From positions 1 to 59,605 of the forward strand of contig NZ_MUIN01000019.1 in NCBI RefSeq assembly GCF_002080045.1: a stretch of DNA of 59,605 nt. Direction: 5' to 3'. The notes below the pieces were generated by a model, which saw only the letters and a program-made list of their open reading frames with translations, was not told the DNA's origin and made no database searches. The position numbers and the translations under genes were made by a program. This document shows positions 1 through 9,681 of the stretch, one piece after another. Within the stretch, counting starts at the first letter, position 1. Each line of letters starts with the position of its first letter. The DNA comes from Pseudomonas sp. Bc-h. Its GTDB lineage: Bacteria > Pseudomonadota > Gammaproteobacteria > Pseudomonadales > Pseudomonadaceae.

Positions 1-380
1 CAAGATCAAGATCAAGATCAACAGCGAACACAGCTGTCCGTCTTGACGCAATTCCTGTGGGAGACGCCGGAGGTCACGACGGCAGCGAAGCGGTGGGTCA
101 GCTATGAAGTTGTCTACTGACCCACTGCTACCGCGGCTGTCGCACAGCTCCAGCAGCTCAAACAGGGGTCTGTGTACAGCTGGAAATCTGGATACGCCAC
201 GTAATCGCGGCGCGGCTGATAGGGCTCTGGCTAACGCCAGACCTGTTTCGCCTTCGGCGAGTTACTTGAATGGCGGGGGGCGGCTCTCGCGGCATCCATG
301 CCGCTCGGCCCACTGCGCGACGCCTGCGTTCAGCCTGCACCCAAGTCGCGATTTGTGGTGTCTGAACTTGCTCGCACTTA
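1..380 (-). repeat. Long intergenic repeat module, copy 1
   Basis: Non-coding. The same blocks recur in reverse complement at 22303-23500. They run through a GACGCCGGAGGTCACGAC block, a stretch ending in CAGCTGGAAATCTGG, the CTGGCTAACGCCAG hairpin, a CGCCTTCGGCG hairpin followed by GAGTTACTTG, and a block ending in GCACCCAAGTCGCGA. Many short self-complementary pieces suggest structured RNA or a mobile non-autonomous element. The left edge is cut by the window. Open frames through it are shared with the repeat and show no protein family. Confidence 0.75.
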
Positions 381-382
381 AA

Positions 383-449
<67 letters not shown>

Positions 450-619
450 GCGGGGGCAGGGGCAGGATCGCGATTGGGGAATTGGGATTGGGATTGGGAT
501 CGGTTCGCAAGGGAGGATTGCGTTGGCTCTTGGTCTTGCTTCTAAGTGCACGGCGGTTAATGCGACACAAATCGCGACTGAGGTTAGCCAGAACTCAACT
601 CAGCATCCGCAATAACGGA

Positions 620-656
620 TAAAAAAAAACGCCCCGAACAATGTCGGGGCGTTTCC
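620..656 (-). terminator. Intrinsic terminator of the MFS symporter gene
   Basis: Read on the minus strand, a GC-rich stem (CGCCCCGACA / TGTTCGGGGCG) is followed by nine T residues, 31 bases beyond the stop codon of the symporter gene. Confidence 0.9.
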
Positions 657-686
657 TGTGTTTCTGAAGCGAGAAGCGTTGAACGA

Positions 687-1976
687 TTAACCGGCTACAG
701 CTGCCATCTGCGCCTGACCGCCTTTGCGGAACAGCACCAGCGTCGCGATCAGACCCAGAACCGCAGCGCCGCTCAGCCAGATGCCCGGTGCTGCCTTGTT
801 ATCCAGCACATGGATCAGATAAGTACAGGCCGCCGGAGTGAAACCACCGAAGGTCGCAGTCGCCAGGCTATACGCCAGGGAGAAACCGGTCGTACGAACC
901 TCAACCGGCATGATCTCGGTCAACGACACCACCATCGCACCGTTGTACGAACCGTACAGGAACGACAGCCACAGCTCGACCATCAACAGGTTGGCGAAAC
1001 TCGGATTGGACGTCAGCCAGGACAGGGCAGGGTAGGCAGTCACGATGGCAAGAATGGTTGCCGCCAACAGCAGCGGCTTGCGACCGATCTTGTCGGAAAC
1101 CGCGCCCATCACCGGCAGCCAGATGAAGTTGGAAATACCTACGCACACCGTTACCAGCAGGCTGTCCAGGTCAGACAGATGCAGTTCGTTTTTGCCGAAA
1201 GTCGGCGTATACGCGGTGATCAGGTAGAACGACACAGTGGTCATGACCACCAGCGCCATACCTGCGATCACCAGGCCGAAGTTTGCCCCGATCGACTTCA
1301 TGACTTCGCCCATGGTTGGACGGTGCTTGCGCGCGCGGGCTTCGAACTCAGGGGTTTCTTCCAGAGAGCGACGAATGACGAAGATCGCCGGCACGATCAT
1401 GCAGCCGACCAGGAACGGCACGCGCCAGCCCCATTGGCCCATTTCTTCCGGGCTCAGCCAGTGGTTCAGGCCGACGCCCAGCAAACCGGCGAAGACCACG
1501 GCGGCCTGTTGACTGGCTGACTGCCAGCTGACGAAGAAACCTTTGCGGCCCGGGGTCGAAATCTCAGCCAGATAGACCGAAACGCCGCCCAGTTCAACGC
1601 CAGCCGAGAAGCCTTGCAACAGACGGCCGATCAGCACCAGCAGCGGTGCGGCGACACCCAAGGTCGCGTAACCCGGCACGCAGGCGATCAGGATCGTCCC
1701 CATGGCCATCATGGCGAGGGTGATGATCAGGCCCTTTTTCCGGCCGTGGTGGTCGATGTAGGCGCCGAGGAAGATTGCCCCCAGTGGGCGCATGAGGAAG
1801 CCGGCGCCGAAGGTCGCCAGCGAAAGCATCAGCGATGCGAATTCACTGTCGGCAGGGAAGAAGGTTTTAGCGATGGCCGTGGCGTAGAAGCCATAGACCA
1901 TGAAGTCAAACATTTCAAGGAAGTTGCCGCTGACAACGCGAAAAATCGCCTTGCCTTTGCCTGTGTTCGAGGCCAT
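687..1976 (-). CDS. MFS citrate/tricarballylate-type proton symporter
   Basis: A 429-residue inner-membrane protein of the metabolite:H+ symporter branch of the major facilitator superfamily, with about 12 hydrophobic segments. It would import a di- or tricarboxylate with protons. The N-terminal part has the family pattern GNFLEMFDFMVYGFYA, the loop 2-3 signature DHHGRKKG near residue 77, and GRLLQGFSAGVELGG. Length is normal for CitA/TcuC proteins. It stands alone, with a strong terminator behind it and about 290 bases to the divergent toxin-like gene. Citrate is the best substrate guess from overall likeness, but tricarballylate or a related acid fits equally well. No regulator is adjacent. 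Confidence 0.85.
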   Translation of the reverse strand: MASNTGKGKAIFRVVSGNFLEMFDFMVYGFYATAIAKTFFPADSEFASLMLSLATFGAGFLMRPLGAIFLGAYIDHHGRKKGLIITLAMMAMGTILIACVPGYATLGVAAPLLVLIGRLLQGFSAGVELGGVSVYLAEISTPGRKGFFVSWQSASQQAAVVFAGLLGVGLNHWLSPEEMGQWGWRVPFLVGCMIVPAIFVIRRSLEETPEFEARARKHRPTMGEVMKSIGANFGLVIAGMALVVMTTVSFYLITAYTPTFGKNELHLSDLDSLLVTVCVGISNFIWLPVMGAVSDKIGRKPLLLAATILAIVTAYPALSWLTSNPSFANLLMVELWLSFLYGSYNGAMVVSLTEIMPVEVRTTGFSLAYSLATATFGGFTPAACTYLIHVLDNKAAPGIWLSGAAVLGLIATLVLFRKGGQAQMAAVAG

Positions 1977-2269
1977 TTGGAATTACTCACTTAGGCTGTC
2001 TAGCTGGGGGATCCGTTGTATTTATGCGTCCTCTCCTGCGCCGTTCGAGCTTGGCCCCGCTCAGCACAGATTTGTAACGATATGTGTAAAAGTGGCGGAT
2101 AGCAATCAGAAGACCGGTGTCGAGTGTCGTCGTTCACCTGCTGGGCAGTTGTGATCGCAATATTTGTTTATGCCACCTAGCCATTCGATCTGCCTTTTAC
2201 TCGCCAGCAATTGCCCGAAACCGGCACGTATCCGGATTGGGACCTCATCAATCGCGAGTTAAAACCACA

Positions 2270-5200
2270 ATGAATGCGAAGTACGACGTTATCGACACAT
2301 TTTCCCGCCGCCCGGTGTTGTCAGCGCTTGCTCTTGACGAGCTTCGGACGTCACTTGAAACGCTATTGCCAGGCGTACGGATAAATCCTGAAATTGCAGT
2401 CGTCACTGAGGCCGCCGATGCCGCTGATCCAGCGACCGAAACGCTCTTTGGCGCTCTGCGCGAGAACTTCGCCACTGGCAAAACATTACGCCCCAGCAAG
2501 GGGCGCAGCCTTCTGGTGGCCGATCCGTCTGCGTCGACGCTGGTAACGTTCGATGTCGATGCCGAACAACTGGCCATCTTGATTGACAGCGTTTCCCTTG
2601 GGCTCCCCGCCAGATTCATGCAAGCGATGGTGAAGTTTTGGGATAGCCCAGGCGTAGGCGGCGCAACAGCGTGGCAGGCGTTGGCGAAGGCCTTCGAGCT
2701 GCAGAACCCGGTTGCAGTGCAGGGGGAGGAAAGTGCTTCACCGGACGAGATCCGTGCGCAATCCGAGCGCAAAGCCTTGAACGCGCTGCAAGCCCAGTTA
2801 CCGCTGATCCAAGACGCAGGTGCGATGGGGTTTGATGATTTCGACGACATCGAGCGCTATCTGGCGAAGGTCACTGACATCACCCCGCTTCTGGACAACC
2901 GGCTTGCGACAACCGGTGGCTTGCCGATCTCACGTCAGGACCAACTACCGGACTGGCTGACCTGCGCGCCTTCCAGCGACCGCCTCGATTACAGCCGTCG
3001 GATTGCCGCATTGGCCGTGACCGCTGCACGTGCTGCCGGACATTCCTGGGACGACGATCTGCCACCTATCGTCGAATATGCGAGAAGGGTGCTGCAGGAG
3101 GGATTGCGTGAAGATCATCCGCAAGCGACGCATCTGAGCCTGGATGACGTGACTGTACACGTTGCGAAAGTCGTGGCATCACCGGTGCCCTCCACCGGAC
3201 AGATCATCGCCACGGGCAGCGTCGAGCACATCCAGATGACGGTTGCCAACTTTGCCCTGGGGAATCTTTCAAGTCTGCCGAACGGCACACGGACCCTTTC
3301 CCTGCGCGATGGAGGTCCTTTGCCGGCCTGGTTCACCCCGGATTATCTGCAGCAACTCGTGACTCGAGTGGATATCGGACGTACCTATCCTGCGCTGGTG
3401 CGGCGCTACCTGATTACCGATGCGGCGCAAGTGATGCGGCGTCGGGCTCTGTTTGCCGAACAGCTTAAGGTGCAGTTACCCCTAAAGGCACTGGAGCAAA
3501 AGATTCGCGGCCAGGGTGGGCTGACTCAAGCGGGGTATCGGATCGTCTGCTCGCTGCTGGAGAGCAGCCATTCTGAGGGCGTCGTGTTGCACCCATTGGC
3601 GTGGGCCGCGCGCCCCGGAGCAACCGCGGATGTGGTGCAGAACATGTTCGTGATCGGTAGCGCGGATTCAACGGCCGGCCTCCTTGTGTTGTACCGGCCG
3701 TTCGCACCGGTGCCTCTGACCGAATTTGCCAGTTGGTCAACGCTGCGCGATGCCATCGTTCGCCCAGGCGAAGTGCAGGATGACGTGCTGACGTGGATGA
3801 CCGAGCGCGGGCGTGATCGTTACGCAAACGGCGGCTTCCAGCAGCCCCATATCAACCGTTTTGGTCTAGGGTCGGATTTCGCTGCAATCGAACGGCCCGC
3901 GCCTGCGCAACTGGTTAAAGCGACGGTTCAGGGCGATGTCATGACGGTGCTGTTCAATGCCAATGCCCGGGCCTTGGCGGACCTTGCAGACCAGGAGTCG
4001 GTCTCCAATGCCGAAAGCCGCTGGGCAATGTTTCAGCGTGGCGGCTGGTTGGCGCTGGATACCGTGATGCCGTTTCTTTCAGGGGGCGTAGGGGCTGCGC
4101 TGTGGCTGGTGCAGTTGATGGGGGCGGTGGATCGGGTACTCGTGGCTCAGAGCCGCAAGGCCGACCACGAGGGGCTCGAGGCGTGGAACGGGTTGTTGCT
4201 CACCATCTCGATGATTCTCCTGCATCAGGGATTTCCTGCTCGACCGACACCGGTGCGACCTTCGCAACGACTGCCATCTCCCTCTGTTGCTGATCCGGAT
4301 CCGCTGTTGGCCGAACAGTCGGAGCCGCTCATCGCGCCGGGCAGTGCCGAAGCGTCTGCGCAGCTGGATTTTTCCTGGTCCAGTTCCAGTCATCGCCTGA
4401 CCGAAGCGCAGCGGCAGGACCTTGAGCGTCTGAAAGTGCTGCCCGAGCCCTTGTTGAGTGAGCCTTCTGCAGAGCCCGGAAAGGAGGGGTTGCACCAGGT
4501 CGATCAGCATTGGTATGTGCAGTTGGACAGCGGAACCTACGAAGTCGGTTTCAGCGAGGGCGAGGTTCACATCGTTGATCCGCAGGATCAGCTTTCGAGT
4601 GGGCCTCGTCTGCTGCGAACCGATCAGGGGTGGGCGCTGGACCTCTCGCTTAAACTTCGCGGCGGCGGCCCCAAGCGCAATGTCCGGCAAATGGCGCTGG
4701 AAAACGCGGCGACGTTCAAGCGCGTCACAGAACGCGATGCGGTTCTCGATCGCCAGAAGAAAGCGGTCTATAAGCGATTTTCGACCTGGGATCAGGCGAT
4801 CCGGGCGGCCTCCGCGCAGATACCTGCTGATCTCGTCGAGCTCGCGGAGACGGATTTGAACGAGTTGGTCGAAATTCTGAAAGAGAAGCAGCAGCTCCAG
4901 TCAGCGCTGCGTCCGGTTGATCGAGCGAGTGAGAAAACGCTAGCCACTGACCTACAGGATGTGAGCCAGCGTGTGGCGTTTCTTGAGGGTGTCTTGCTCT
5001 CGAAGGTGGTTCATCTGGCAAGCACACAAATGGCTCGCTTGAAGGTGGAGTCCGGGGATGTGGTCACGCCGCAGAACCTCGACGCCTATCTGAAACTGTT
5101 CGAGGATCTAGAAGGGCTGCAGAGCCGGGGTGTGCATTGGTCGAGCGTAAGAGGCGGTTACTGGCAGCAGCTTAGAAGTGTGCCCAAGTTTGGCAGGCAA

Positions 5201-6508
5201 TTCTGGGTTCAGGAGGTGTTGGAGACGCAACGAGCCAATCTGTTCACCTTTCTGGACTGGCGCATTACACGCATGTGGTCGCTGCTGGAGCTGAGTTTTT
5301 CCAGGGATGAAATTCTGTCGGGGGCAAGTCTCAGAGAGCTCAAGTCATTACGCATCGACGAAGGGCTGCATGCCGCATTCAGTTCCCAGGCCGAGCTTGA
5401 AAAACCCAACGATTACACCTTGGCCGAGCAGATCGGGGTGCTCGAGAGTTCGCTGCGAGAATACGAAAGGGCCGAATTGATCGCGATATGCGCGCAGGAA
5501 AGCATGCCGCACATGCTCAATGCCGAACAATTCCAGCGCTTTTTTGATGAGTTCCGGTGGATATCCGGACATGCGCAAAAACGGTTGTCTGACTTGATTC
5601 GTGAGAGCGCCGCGCCAGAAGAGCAGCCTCACGAGTACGTGCCCAGAATCAGGCAACCCCGCAAGCGCGTGATCAAGACCCGTGGGCATCGCATGCTCGT
5701 GGGTCGCCTGCGCGAGGGTGAGGAGGACCTTCCCGGCGCAGTTGTCGAGGTCATGCAGGCAATGACTGAAAACGTAGTTGGTACCTATCACTCCCATGAA
5801 GACGGGGAGTACGTCGAGGTTGTGCGTTTCTCCCCGCCAGAAGGGCGCGCGAAGGTCGAGGCGCTGGCCGAGTTGAAGCGTCAGGCCACTGCCGCGCTGG
5901 AACGAGTGGAGCCGGACATCGATATTGCCCATCGGCAGTCCAGGCGGGCGAACGAGCCCGCTGATATGGAGGACATCCTGGTGCAAAAGGCAGAGAAGTT
6001 GACGGCCCTGGCCGAAAAGCTCGCAGTTCATACTGCCGGCCCCAGTCATCTGGTTGACACGGCGAGCGTCATTCAAACGCTGATTGATGACTTGCGAGCG
6101 TCCGCTTCGCGACTTGTCGATGAAGGCCGCACGCTTCGGGTTTTCATGATCAAGGCGCAACCTCCCACTGCGGCGCGGCTGAGCTACCTGGCGAGCGAGC
6201 ACGAAGTGGACATCGCTCGTTTCGAGGGTCGAAAGAATTTGTCGGGACGCAAGCGCAATGATTTCCTCCAGGAGTACGTGATCCGCGACAAGCACCAGCG
6301 CGTGCTGTGGTGGGCGCATTTTCACTACGCCAGCGAAGCGGCAGCAGCCGACGCATTCACAGCGGCTCATCTGAAACTGCCCGAGCAACGCTTCATTGGC
6401 TACAAGGCGCAGTTGAAGGCTGCCAAAGATGACAAGGAAGTGGTCAGCATTTACCGCAGCTACATCGGCAAGGACGTCGCACAGCGGTTGTTTCTAAGCC
6501 TCGCTTGA
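2270..6508 (+). CDS. Dermonecrotic-toxin-like large protein (DUF6543-type)
   Basis: A 1,412-residue protein resembling the large dermonecrotic-toxin-like proteins common in Pseudomonas. I chose the ATG at 2270 (MNAKYDVIDTFSRRPV) over a GTG 51 codons upstream, because the extra residues look non-coding and the family begins with such a segment. No signal peptide is visible. A hydrophobic patch lies at about residues 598-655 (GGVGAALWLVQLMG and LLLTISMILL), which could be a membrane-insertion region, and the second half is rich in charged helices. The C-terminal 110 residues (SYLASEHEVDIARFEGRKN, then a WWAHFHY patch) look like the conserved tail of this family. No immunity, chaperone or secretion gene is adjacent. 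Target and delivery route cannot be read, and family membership is from memory of sequence style. Confidence 0.65.
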   Translation: MNAKYDVIDTFSRRPVLSALALDELRTSLETLLPGVRINPEIAVVTEAADAADPATETLFGALRENFATGKTLRPSKGRSLLVADPSASTLVTFDVDAEQLAILIDSVSLGLPARFMQAMVKFWDSPGVGGATAWQALAKAFELQNPVAVQGEESASPDEIRAQSERKALNALQAQLPLIQDAGAMGFDDFDDIERYLAKVTDITPLLDNRLATTGGLPISRQDQLPDWLTCAPSSDRLDYSRRIAALAVTAARAAGHSWDDDLPPIVEYARRVLQEGLREDHPQATHLSLDDVTVHVAKVVASPVPSTGQIIATGSVEHIQMTVANFALGNLSSLPNGTRTLSLRDGGPLPAWFTPDYLQQLVTRVDIGRTYPALVRRYLITDAAQVMRRRALFAEQLKVQLPLKALEQKIRGQGGLTQAGYRIVCSLLESSHSEGVVLHPLAWAARPGATADVVQNMFVIGSADSTAGLLVLYRPFAPVPLTEFASWSTLRDAIVRPGEVQDDVLTWMTERGRDRYANGGFQQPHINRFGLGSDFAAIERPAPAQLVKATVQGDVMTVLFNANARALADLADQESVSNAESRWAMFQRGGWLALDTVMPFLSGGVGAALWLVQLMGAVDRVLVAQSRKADHEGLEAWNGLLLTISMILLHQGFPARPTPVRPSQRLPSPSVADPDPLLAEQSEPLIAPGSAEASAQLDFSWSSSSHRLTEAQRQDLERLKVLPEPLLSEPSAEPGKEGLHQVDQHWYVQLDSGTYEVGFSEGEVHIVDPQDQLSSGPRLLRTDQGWALDLSLKLRGGGPKRNVRQMALENAATFKRVTERDAVLDRQKKAVYKRFSTWDQAIRAASAQIPADLVELAETDLNELVEILKEKQQLQSALRPVDRASEKTLATDLQDVSQRVAFLEGVLLSKVVHLASTQMARLKVESGDVVTPQNLDAYLKLFEDLEGLQSRGVHWSSVRGGYWQQLRSVPKFGRQFWVQEVLETQRANLFTFLDWRITRMWSLLELSFSRDEILSGASLRELKSLRIDEGLHAAFSSQAELEKPNDYTLAEQIGVLESSLREYERAELIAICAQESMPHMLNAEQFQRFFDEFRWISGHAQKRLSDLIRESAAPEEQPHEYVPRIRQPRKRVIKTRGHRMLVGRLREGEEDLPGAVVEVMQAMTENVVGTYHSHEDGEYVEVVRFSPPEGRAKVEALAELKRQATAALERVEPDIDIAHRQSRRANEPADMEDILVQKAEKLTALAEKLAVHTAGPSHLVDTASVIQTLIDDLRASASRLVDEGRTLRVFMIKAQPPTAARLSYLASEHEVDIARFEGRKNLSGRKRNDFLQEYVIRDKHQRVLWWAHFHYASEAAAADAFTAAHLKLPEQRFIGYKAQLKAAKDDKEVVSIYRSYIGKDVAQRLFLSLA

Positions 6509-6538
6509 AAGTAGGGGCCGCTCGGCCCGCGCTTTGAT

Positions 6539-7105
6539 CTATTTCAGCAAGGCCTCGCGCAAGTCCCCGGACAAACCGTCCGGGGCCAGCCAGATCGCGA
6601 AGTACACTTTCGCCAGCTCCGGATCGGGGCTGGCGAAGATCACCTTGCTGTTGTGTGTCAGGTTCAGGCCATCGGTCCTGTCCCAGCTCAGGTCGTAGCG
6701 GTCGCCGGGCTGGATGTTCTGGAAGCTCTTGTGCAGGCGGTCCAGCTCGGAGCGCAGGCGAGCCAGTGTTTCTTTGGTCTGCTGGCGTTCCAGGGTGGCG
6801 TTCGCGGCCTTGATCACGTCTTCGCGATCGATTTCCCGGAAGTAATATAGCTCCAGCTTCTGGGGTGTCTGCGTGAACACGGCCTGTTTGGCGCTTACCG
6901 AGGGTTCGGCGTAGAAAGCTGCGGCGTAAACGTCGGTCCACAAATAGGTGAGGATCGCCTGATTCTTGCGTTCCAGCACCGGCGACTGCCCGTCGAGCCG
7001 GGGAGGGAAGTCGGCTTTTTTCAGCAGGTCGGCCTGGGATGCCAAGGCCAGCGGGCTGCACAACACACCCAGTAACAGCATCCAGTGAATGAAGCGGTGT
7101 CGCAT
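6539..7105 (-). CDS. Chalcone-isomerase-like exported protein
   Basis: A 188-residue protein with a cleavable signal peptide (HRFIHWMLLLGVLCSPLALA, cut before SQAD). The rest fits the bacterial chalcone isomerase-like domain: LTYLWTDVYAAAFYAEP, LELYYFREIDREDVIKAAN and a C-terminal SKVIFASPDPELAKVYFAIWLA. Despite the name, members of this bacterial family are not shown to isomerise flavonoids and their role is unknown. The start at 7105 was chosen because upstream in-frame codons precede a clear signal sequence. It converges on the toxin-like gene, 30 bases apart, with no obvious terminator between. Confidence 0.75.
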   Translation of the reverse strand: MRHRFIHWMLLLGVLCSPLALASQADLLKKADFPPRLDGQSPVLERKNQAILTYLWTDVYAAAFYAEPSVSAKQAVFTQTPQKLELYYFREIDREDVIKAANATLERQQTKETLARLRSELDRLHKSFQNIQPGDRYDLSWDRTDGLNLTHNSKVIFASPDPELAKVYFAIWLAPDGLSGDLREALLK

Positions 7106-7482
7106 GATCAAGCCCTTTTCTGAAAATCCCGCACAAGGGTAAGACACTTTGCGTCTGATGGGGTTCTGCGAACGAATGAGGCCATCGCGTGCCATAAAAG
7201 GCTGGCTTGGGGAAAAAACCACAAATTTCGCAGCTTTTTTATGATTCGTAACGCCAAGGGATTTATCATCCGCAGCAATTCGGCGTTCGGGCGGCTGTTT
7301 CTGGCCTGCCGAGCGCCCTGTGGCGCAGACAAAATTGGCCTACGACGCGACCAAGGGTTAATGTTCGCCGCGACGCGGGACGATTAGACTGCGCCGCGAG
7401 TTTCGAGTCTTCATGCCGCCGGCGCGGCGTGAGTTAGCCAGAGACGCCAGAGTGGCGCCTCGGCCTGTTCTAAGGAGTACGC
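7106..7482. other. Divergent intergenic region before sthA
   Basis: 377 bases between two divergent genes, so both promoters must lie here. The last bases hold a good ribosome binding site for sthA (TAAGGAGT, 8 bases from the ATG). A short A/T-rich patch at about 7205-7245 is the likeliest promoter zone for the minus-strand gene. A 74-codon minus-strand frame at 7108-7332 shows no recognisable protein. No repeat was seen. Confidence 0.5.
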
Positions 7483-8877
7483 ATGGCTGTCTACAACTAC
7501 GACGTAGTGGTACTGGGTTCCGGCCCAGCTGGAGAAGGCGCGGCGATGAACGCCGCCAAGGCTGGGCGCAAGGTAGCCATGGTCGACAGCCGTCGGCAGG
7601 TCGGCGGTAACTGCACTCACCTGGGCACGATCCCGTCCAAGGCGTTGCGTCACTCGGTCAAGCAGATCATCCAGTTCAACACCAACCCGATGTTCCGGGC
7701 CATTGGCGAGCCGCGCTGGTTTTCGTTCCCGGACGTGCTGAAAAACGCCGAGAAAGTCATCAACAAGCAAGTGGCTTCGCGCACCGGCTACTACGCACGC
7801 AATCGCGTCGACGTGTTCTTCGGCACTGGCAGTTTCGCCGACGAGCGCACCATCGATGTAGTGTGCAACAGCGGTGTCATGGAAAAACTGGTCGCCAACC
7901 AGATCATCATCGCGACCGGTTCGCGTCCTTATCGCCCAGCTGATATCGACTTTTCCCACAAGCGTATCTACGACAGCGACACCATCCTCAGTCTCAACCA
8001 CACCCCGCGCAAACTGATCATCTACGGCGCTGGCGTGATCGGCTGCGAATACGCATCGATCTTCAGCGGTCTGGGTGTGGACATCGAGCTGATCGACAAC
8101 CGCGATCAGTTGCTGAGCTTCCTCGACTCGGAAATCTCCCAGGGCTTGAGCTATCACTTCAGCAACAACAACGTGATGGTGCGCCACAACGAAGAATACG
8201 AGCGTGTCGAAGGCCTGGAAAACGGCGTCGTGCTGCACCTCAAGTCGGGCAAAAAGGTGAAAGCCGACGCGCTGCTGTGGTGTAACGGGCGTACAGGCAA
8301 CACCGACAAATTGGGTCTGGAGAACGTCGGCATCAAGGCCAACGGTCGCGGTCAGATCGAAGTCGACGAGGCGTATCGCACCAGCAAGCCAAACATTTAT
8401 GGCGCCGGTGACGTGATCGGCTGGCCGAGCTTGGCCAGTGCCGCCTACGACCAGGGCCGTTCGGCATCGGGCAGCGCGGTGGACAACGGCGCCTGGCGCT
8501 TCGTCAACGACGTGCCGACCGGCATCTACACCATTCCGGAAATCAGCTCGATCGGCCAGAACGAGCACGACCTGACGATAGCCAAAGTACCGTACGAAGT
8601 GGGCAAGGCGTTCTTCAAGAGCATGGCGCGCGCGCAGATCTCCAACGAGCCGGTGGGCATGCTGAAGATCCTGTTCCACCGCGAAACCCTGCAGATCCTC
8701 GGCGTGCATTGCTTCGGCGACCAGGCGTCGGAGATCGTGCACATCGGCCAGGCGATCATGAATCAGCCGGGCGAGGCAAACAGTCTCAAGTATTTCGTCA
8801 ACACTACGTTCAACTACCCGACCATGGCCGAAGCCTATCGGGTAGCGGCATACGACGGCCTCAACCGGCTTTTTTGA
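7483..8877 (+). CDS. sthA: Soluble pyridine nucleotide transhydrogenase
   Basis: A 464-residue cytosolic FAD enzyme that passes hydride from NADPH to NAD+ (EC 1.6.1.1), letting the cell shed excess NADPH. The N-terminal FAD motif is GSGPAGEGAAMNAAKAG, and the second dinucleotide fold is IYGAGVIGCEYASIF at about residue 183. The region equivalent to the redox disulfide of lipoamide dehydrogenases reads NCTHLGTIPSKAL: the second cysteine is replaced, as is typical of SthA and separates it from dihydrolipoamide and glutathione reductases. The C-terminal dimer domain contains GVHCFGDQASEIVHIG. Length matches the family (464-466). A strong ribosome binding site precedes the ATG. Confidence 0.97.
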   Translation: MAVYNYDVVVLGSGPAGEGAAMNAAKAGRKVAMVDSRRQVGGNCTHLGTIPSKALRHSVKQIIQFNTNPMFRAIGEPRWFSFPDVLKNAEKVINKQVASRTGYYARNRVDVFFGTGSFADERTIDVVCNSGVMEKLVANQIIIATGSRPYRPADIDFSHKRIYDSDTILSLNHTPRKLIIYGAGVIGCEYASIFSGLGVDIELIDNRDQLLSFLDSEISQGLSYHFSNNNVMVRHNEEYERVEGLENGVVLHLKSGKKVKADALLWCNGRTGNTDKLGLENVGIKANGRGQIEVDEAYRTSKPNIYGAGDVIGWPSLASAAYDQGRSASGSAVDNGAWRFVNDVPTGIYTIPEISSIGQNEHDLTIAKVPYEVGKAFFKSMARAQISNEPVGMLKILFHRETLQILGVHCFGDQASEIVHIGQAIMNQPGEANSLKYFVNTTFNYPTMAEAYRVAAYDGLNRLF

Positions 8878-8919
8878 GCGGCTCCGGCCGGTGGCCTGAG
8901 CCGGCCGGGGAGACCGATT

Positions 8920-9642
8920 TCAGTAACTCTCGAGCGTGGCAGTGGCCAAACCGGGAAAGTCTGTAATCAGGCTGTCAACGCCGAAGTCGGCGAGTCTGCG
9001 CATCAGCGCGGGCTCGTTGACTGTCCACACCGACACATGCAGCCCCAGTGCCTGGGCTTTCTTAAGGCGTTCCGGCGTGCACAGCGTCCAGTTCAGCGCC
9101 AGAATCTCGCAGCCATAACCCACCGCGACCTTCAGCGGGTCAAGCCAGGCGTATTCCGCCACCAGTCCTCGGGAAAGATCCGGGGTCAGCTCCAGCGCTG
9201 CGCGCAATACTTCCCGCGAACTCGAGGTAATGGTGACCTTGTCCAGCAGGCCATGACGCTGGGCCATTTCACGAATCGCCAGCACAGTCGTTGCCGCTCG
9301 GGTGCGTGACGCGCTTTTGACTTCCAGCTGCCAGTGATCGAAGGCACATTTTTCGAACAATTCTTCCAGGCGCGGAACCGGACACGGCTGAATCCAGCCC
9401 GGGCCGCCCTTGCGCGCGTCGTAGGTCACGAGGTCGGCGGCGTCGTGCTCGACCACCTTGCCTCGTCGGTCAGTGGTGCGCTTGAGGGTCGGGTCGTGGA
9501 TGACTATCAGTTCGCCGTCGCGGGACAAATGCAGGTCCAGTTCGCAACGCTTGACCCCGTGTTTGAGGCATTCCTGAAAGCTGGTCAGGGTGTTTTCCGG
9601 TGCTTCGCCCTTGGCGCCGCGGTGGCCGTAAATTAAGGTCAC
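8920..9642 (-). CDS. Glycerophosphodiester phosphodiesterase (cytosolic type)
   Basis: A 240-residue protein without a signal peptide that would hydrolyse glycerophosphodiesters to sn-glycerol 3-phosphate and an alcohol (EC 3.1.4.46). The catalytic motifs are present: YGHRGAKGEAPENTLTSF near the N-terminus (HR and the metal-binding ENT), CELDLHLSRDGELIVIHDP (E-D and the second catalytic His), then LEVKS. The size is that of the cytosolic UgpQ type rather than the periplasmic GlpQ type. It converges on sthA, with a GC-rich hairpin-like stretch (about 8883-8912) between them, and sits 39 bases after the PilZ gene on the same strand, so the two probably share a transcript. Confidence 0.93.
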   Translation of the reverse strand: MTLIYGHRGAKGEAPENTLTSFQECLKHGVKRCELDLHLSRDGELIVIHDPTLKRTTDRRGKVVEHDAADLVTYDARKGGPGWIQPCPVPRLEELFEKCAFDHWQLEVKSASRTRAATTVLAIREMAQRHGLLDKVTITSSSREVLRAALELTPDLSRGLVAEYAWLDPLKVAVGYGCEILALNWTLCTPERLKKAQALGLHVSVWTVNEPALMRRLADFGVDSLITDFPGLATATLESY

Positions 9643-9681
9643 AAATGCTCCTTGTGGATGCGCGTTAAGGCTGTAATCGGT

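Noticed and set aside
2117..2269. Upstream GTG extension of the toxin-like gene
   Set aside because: The added 51 residues look like translated non-coding sequence, and the family starts with the segment at 2270.
8883..8912. GC-rich hairpin between sthA and the phosphodiesterase gene as a terminator
   Set aside because: The stem is imperfect and no T run follows on either strand.
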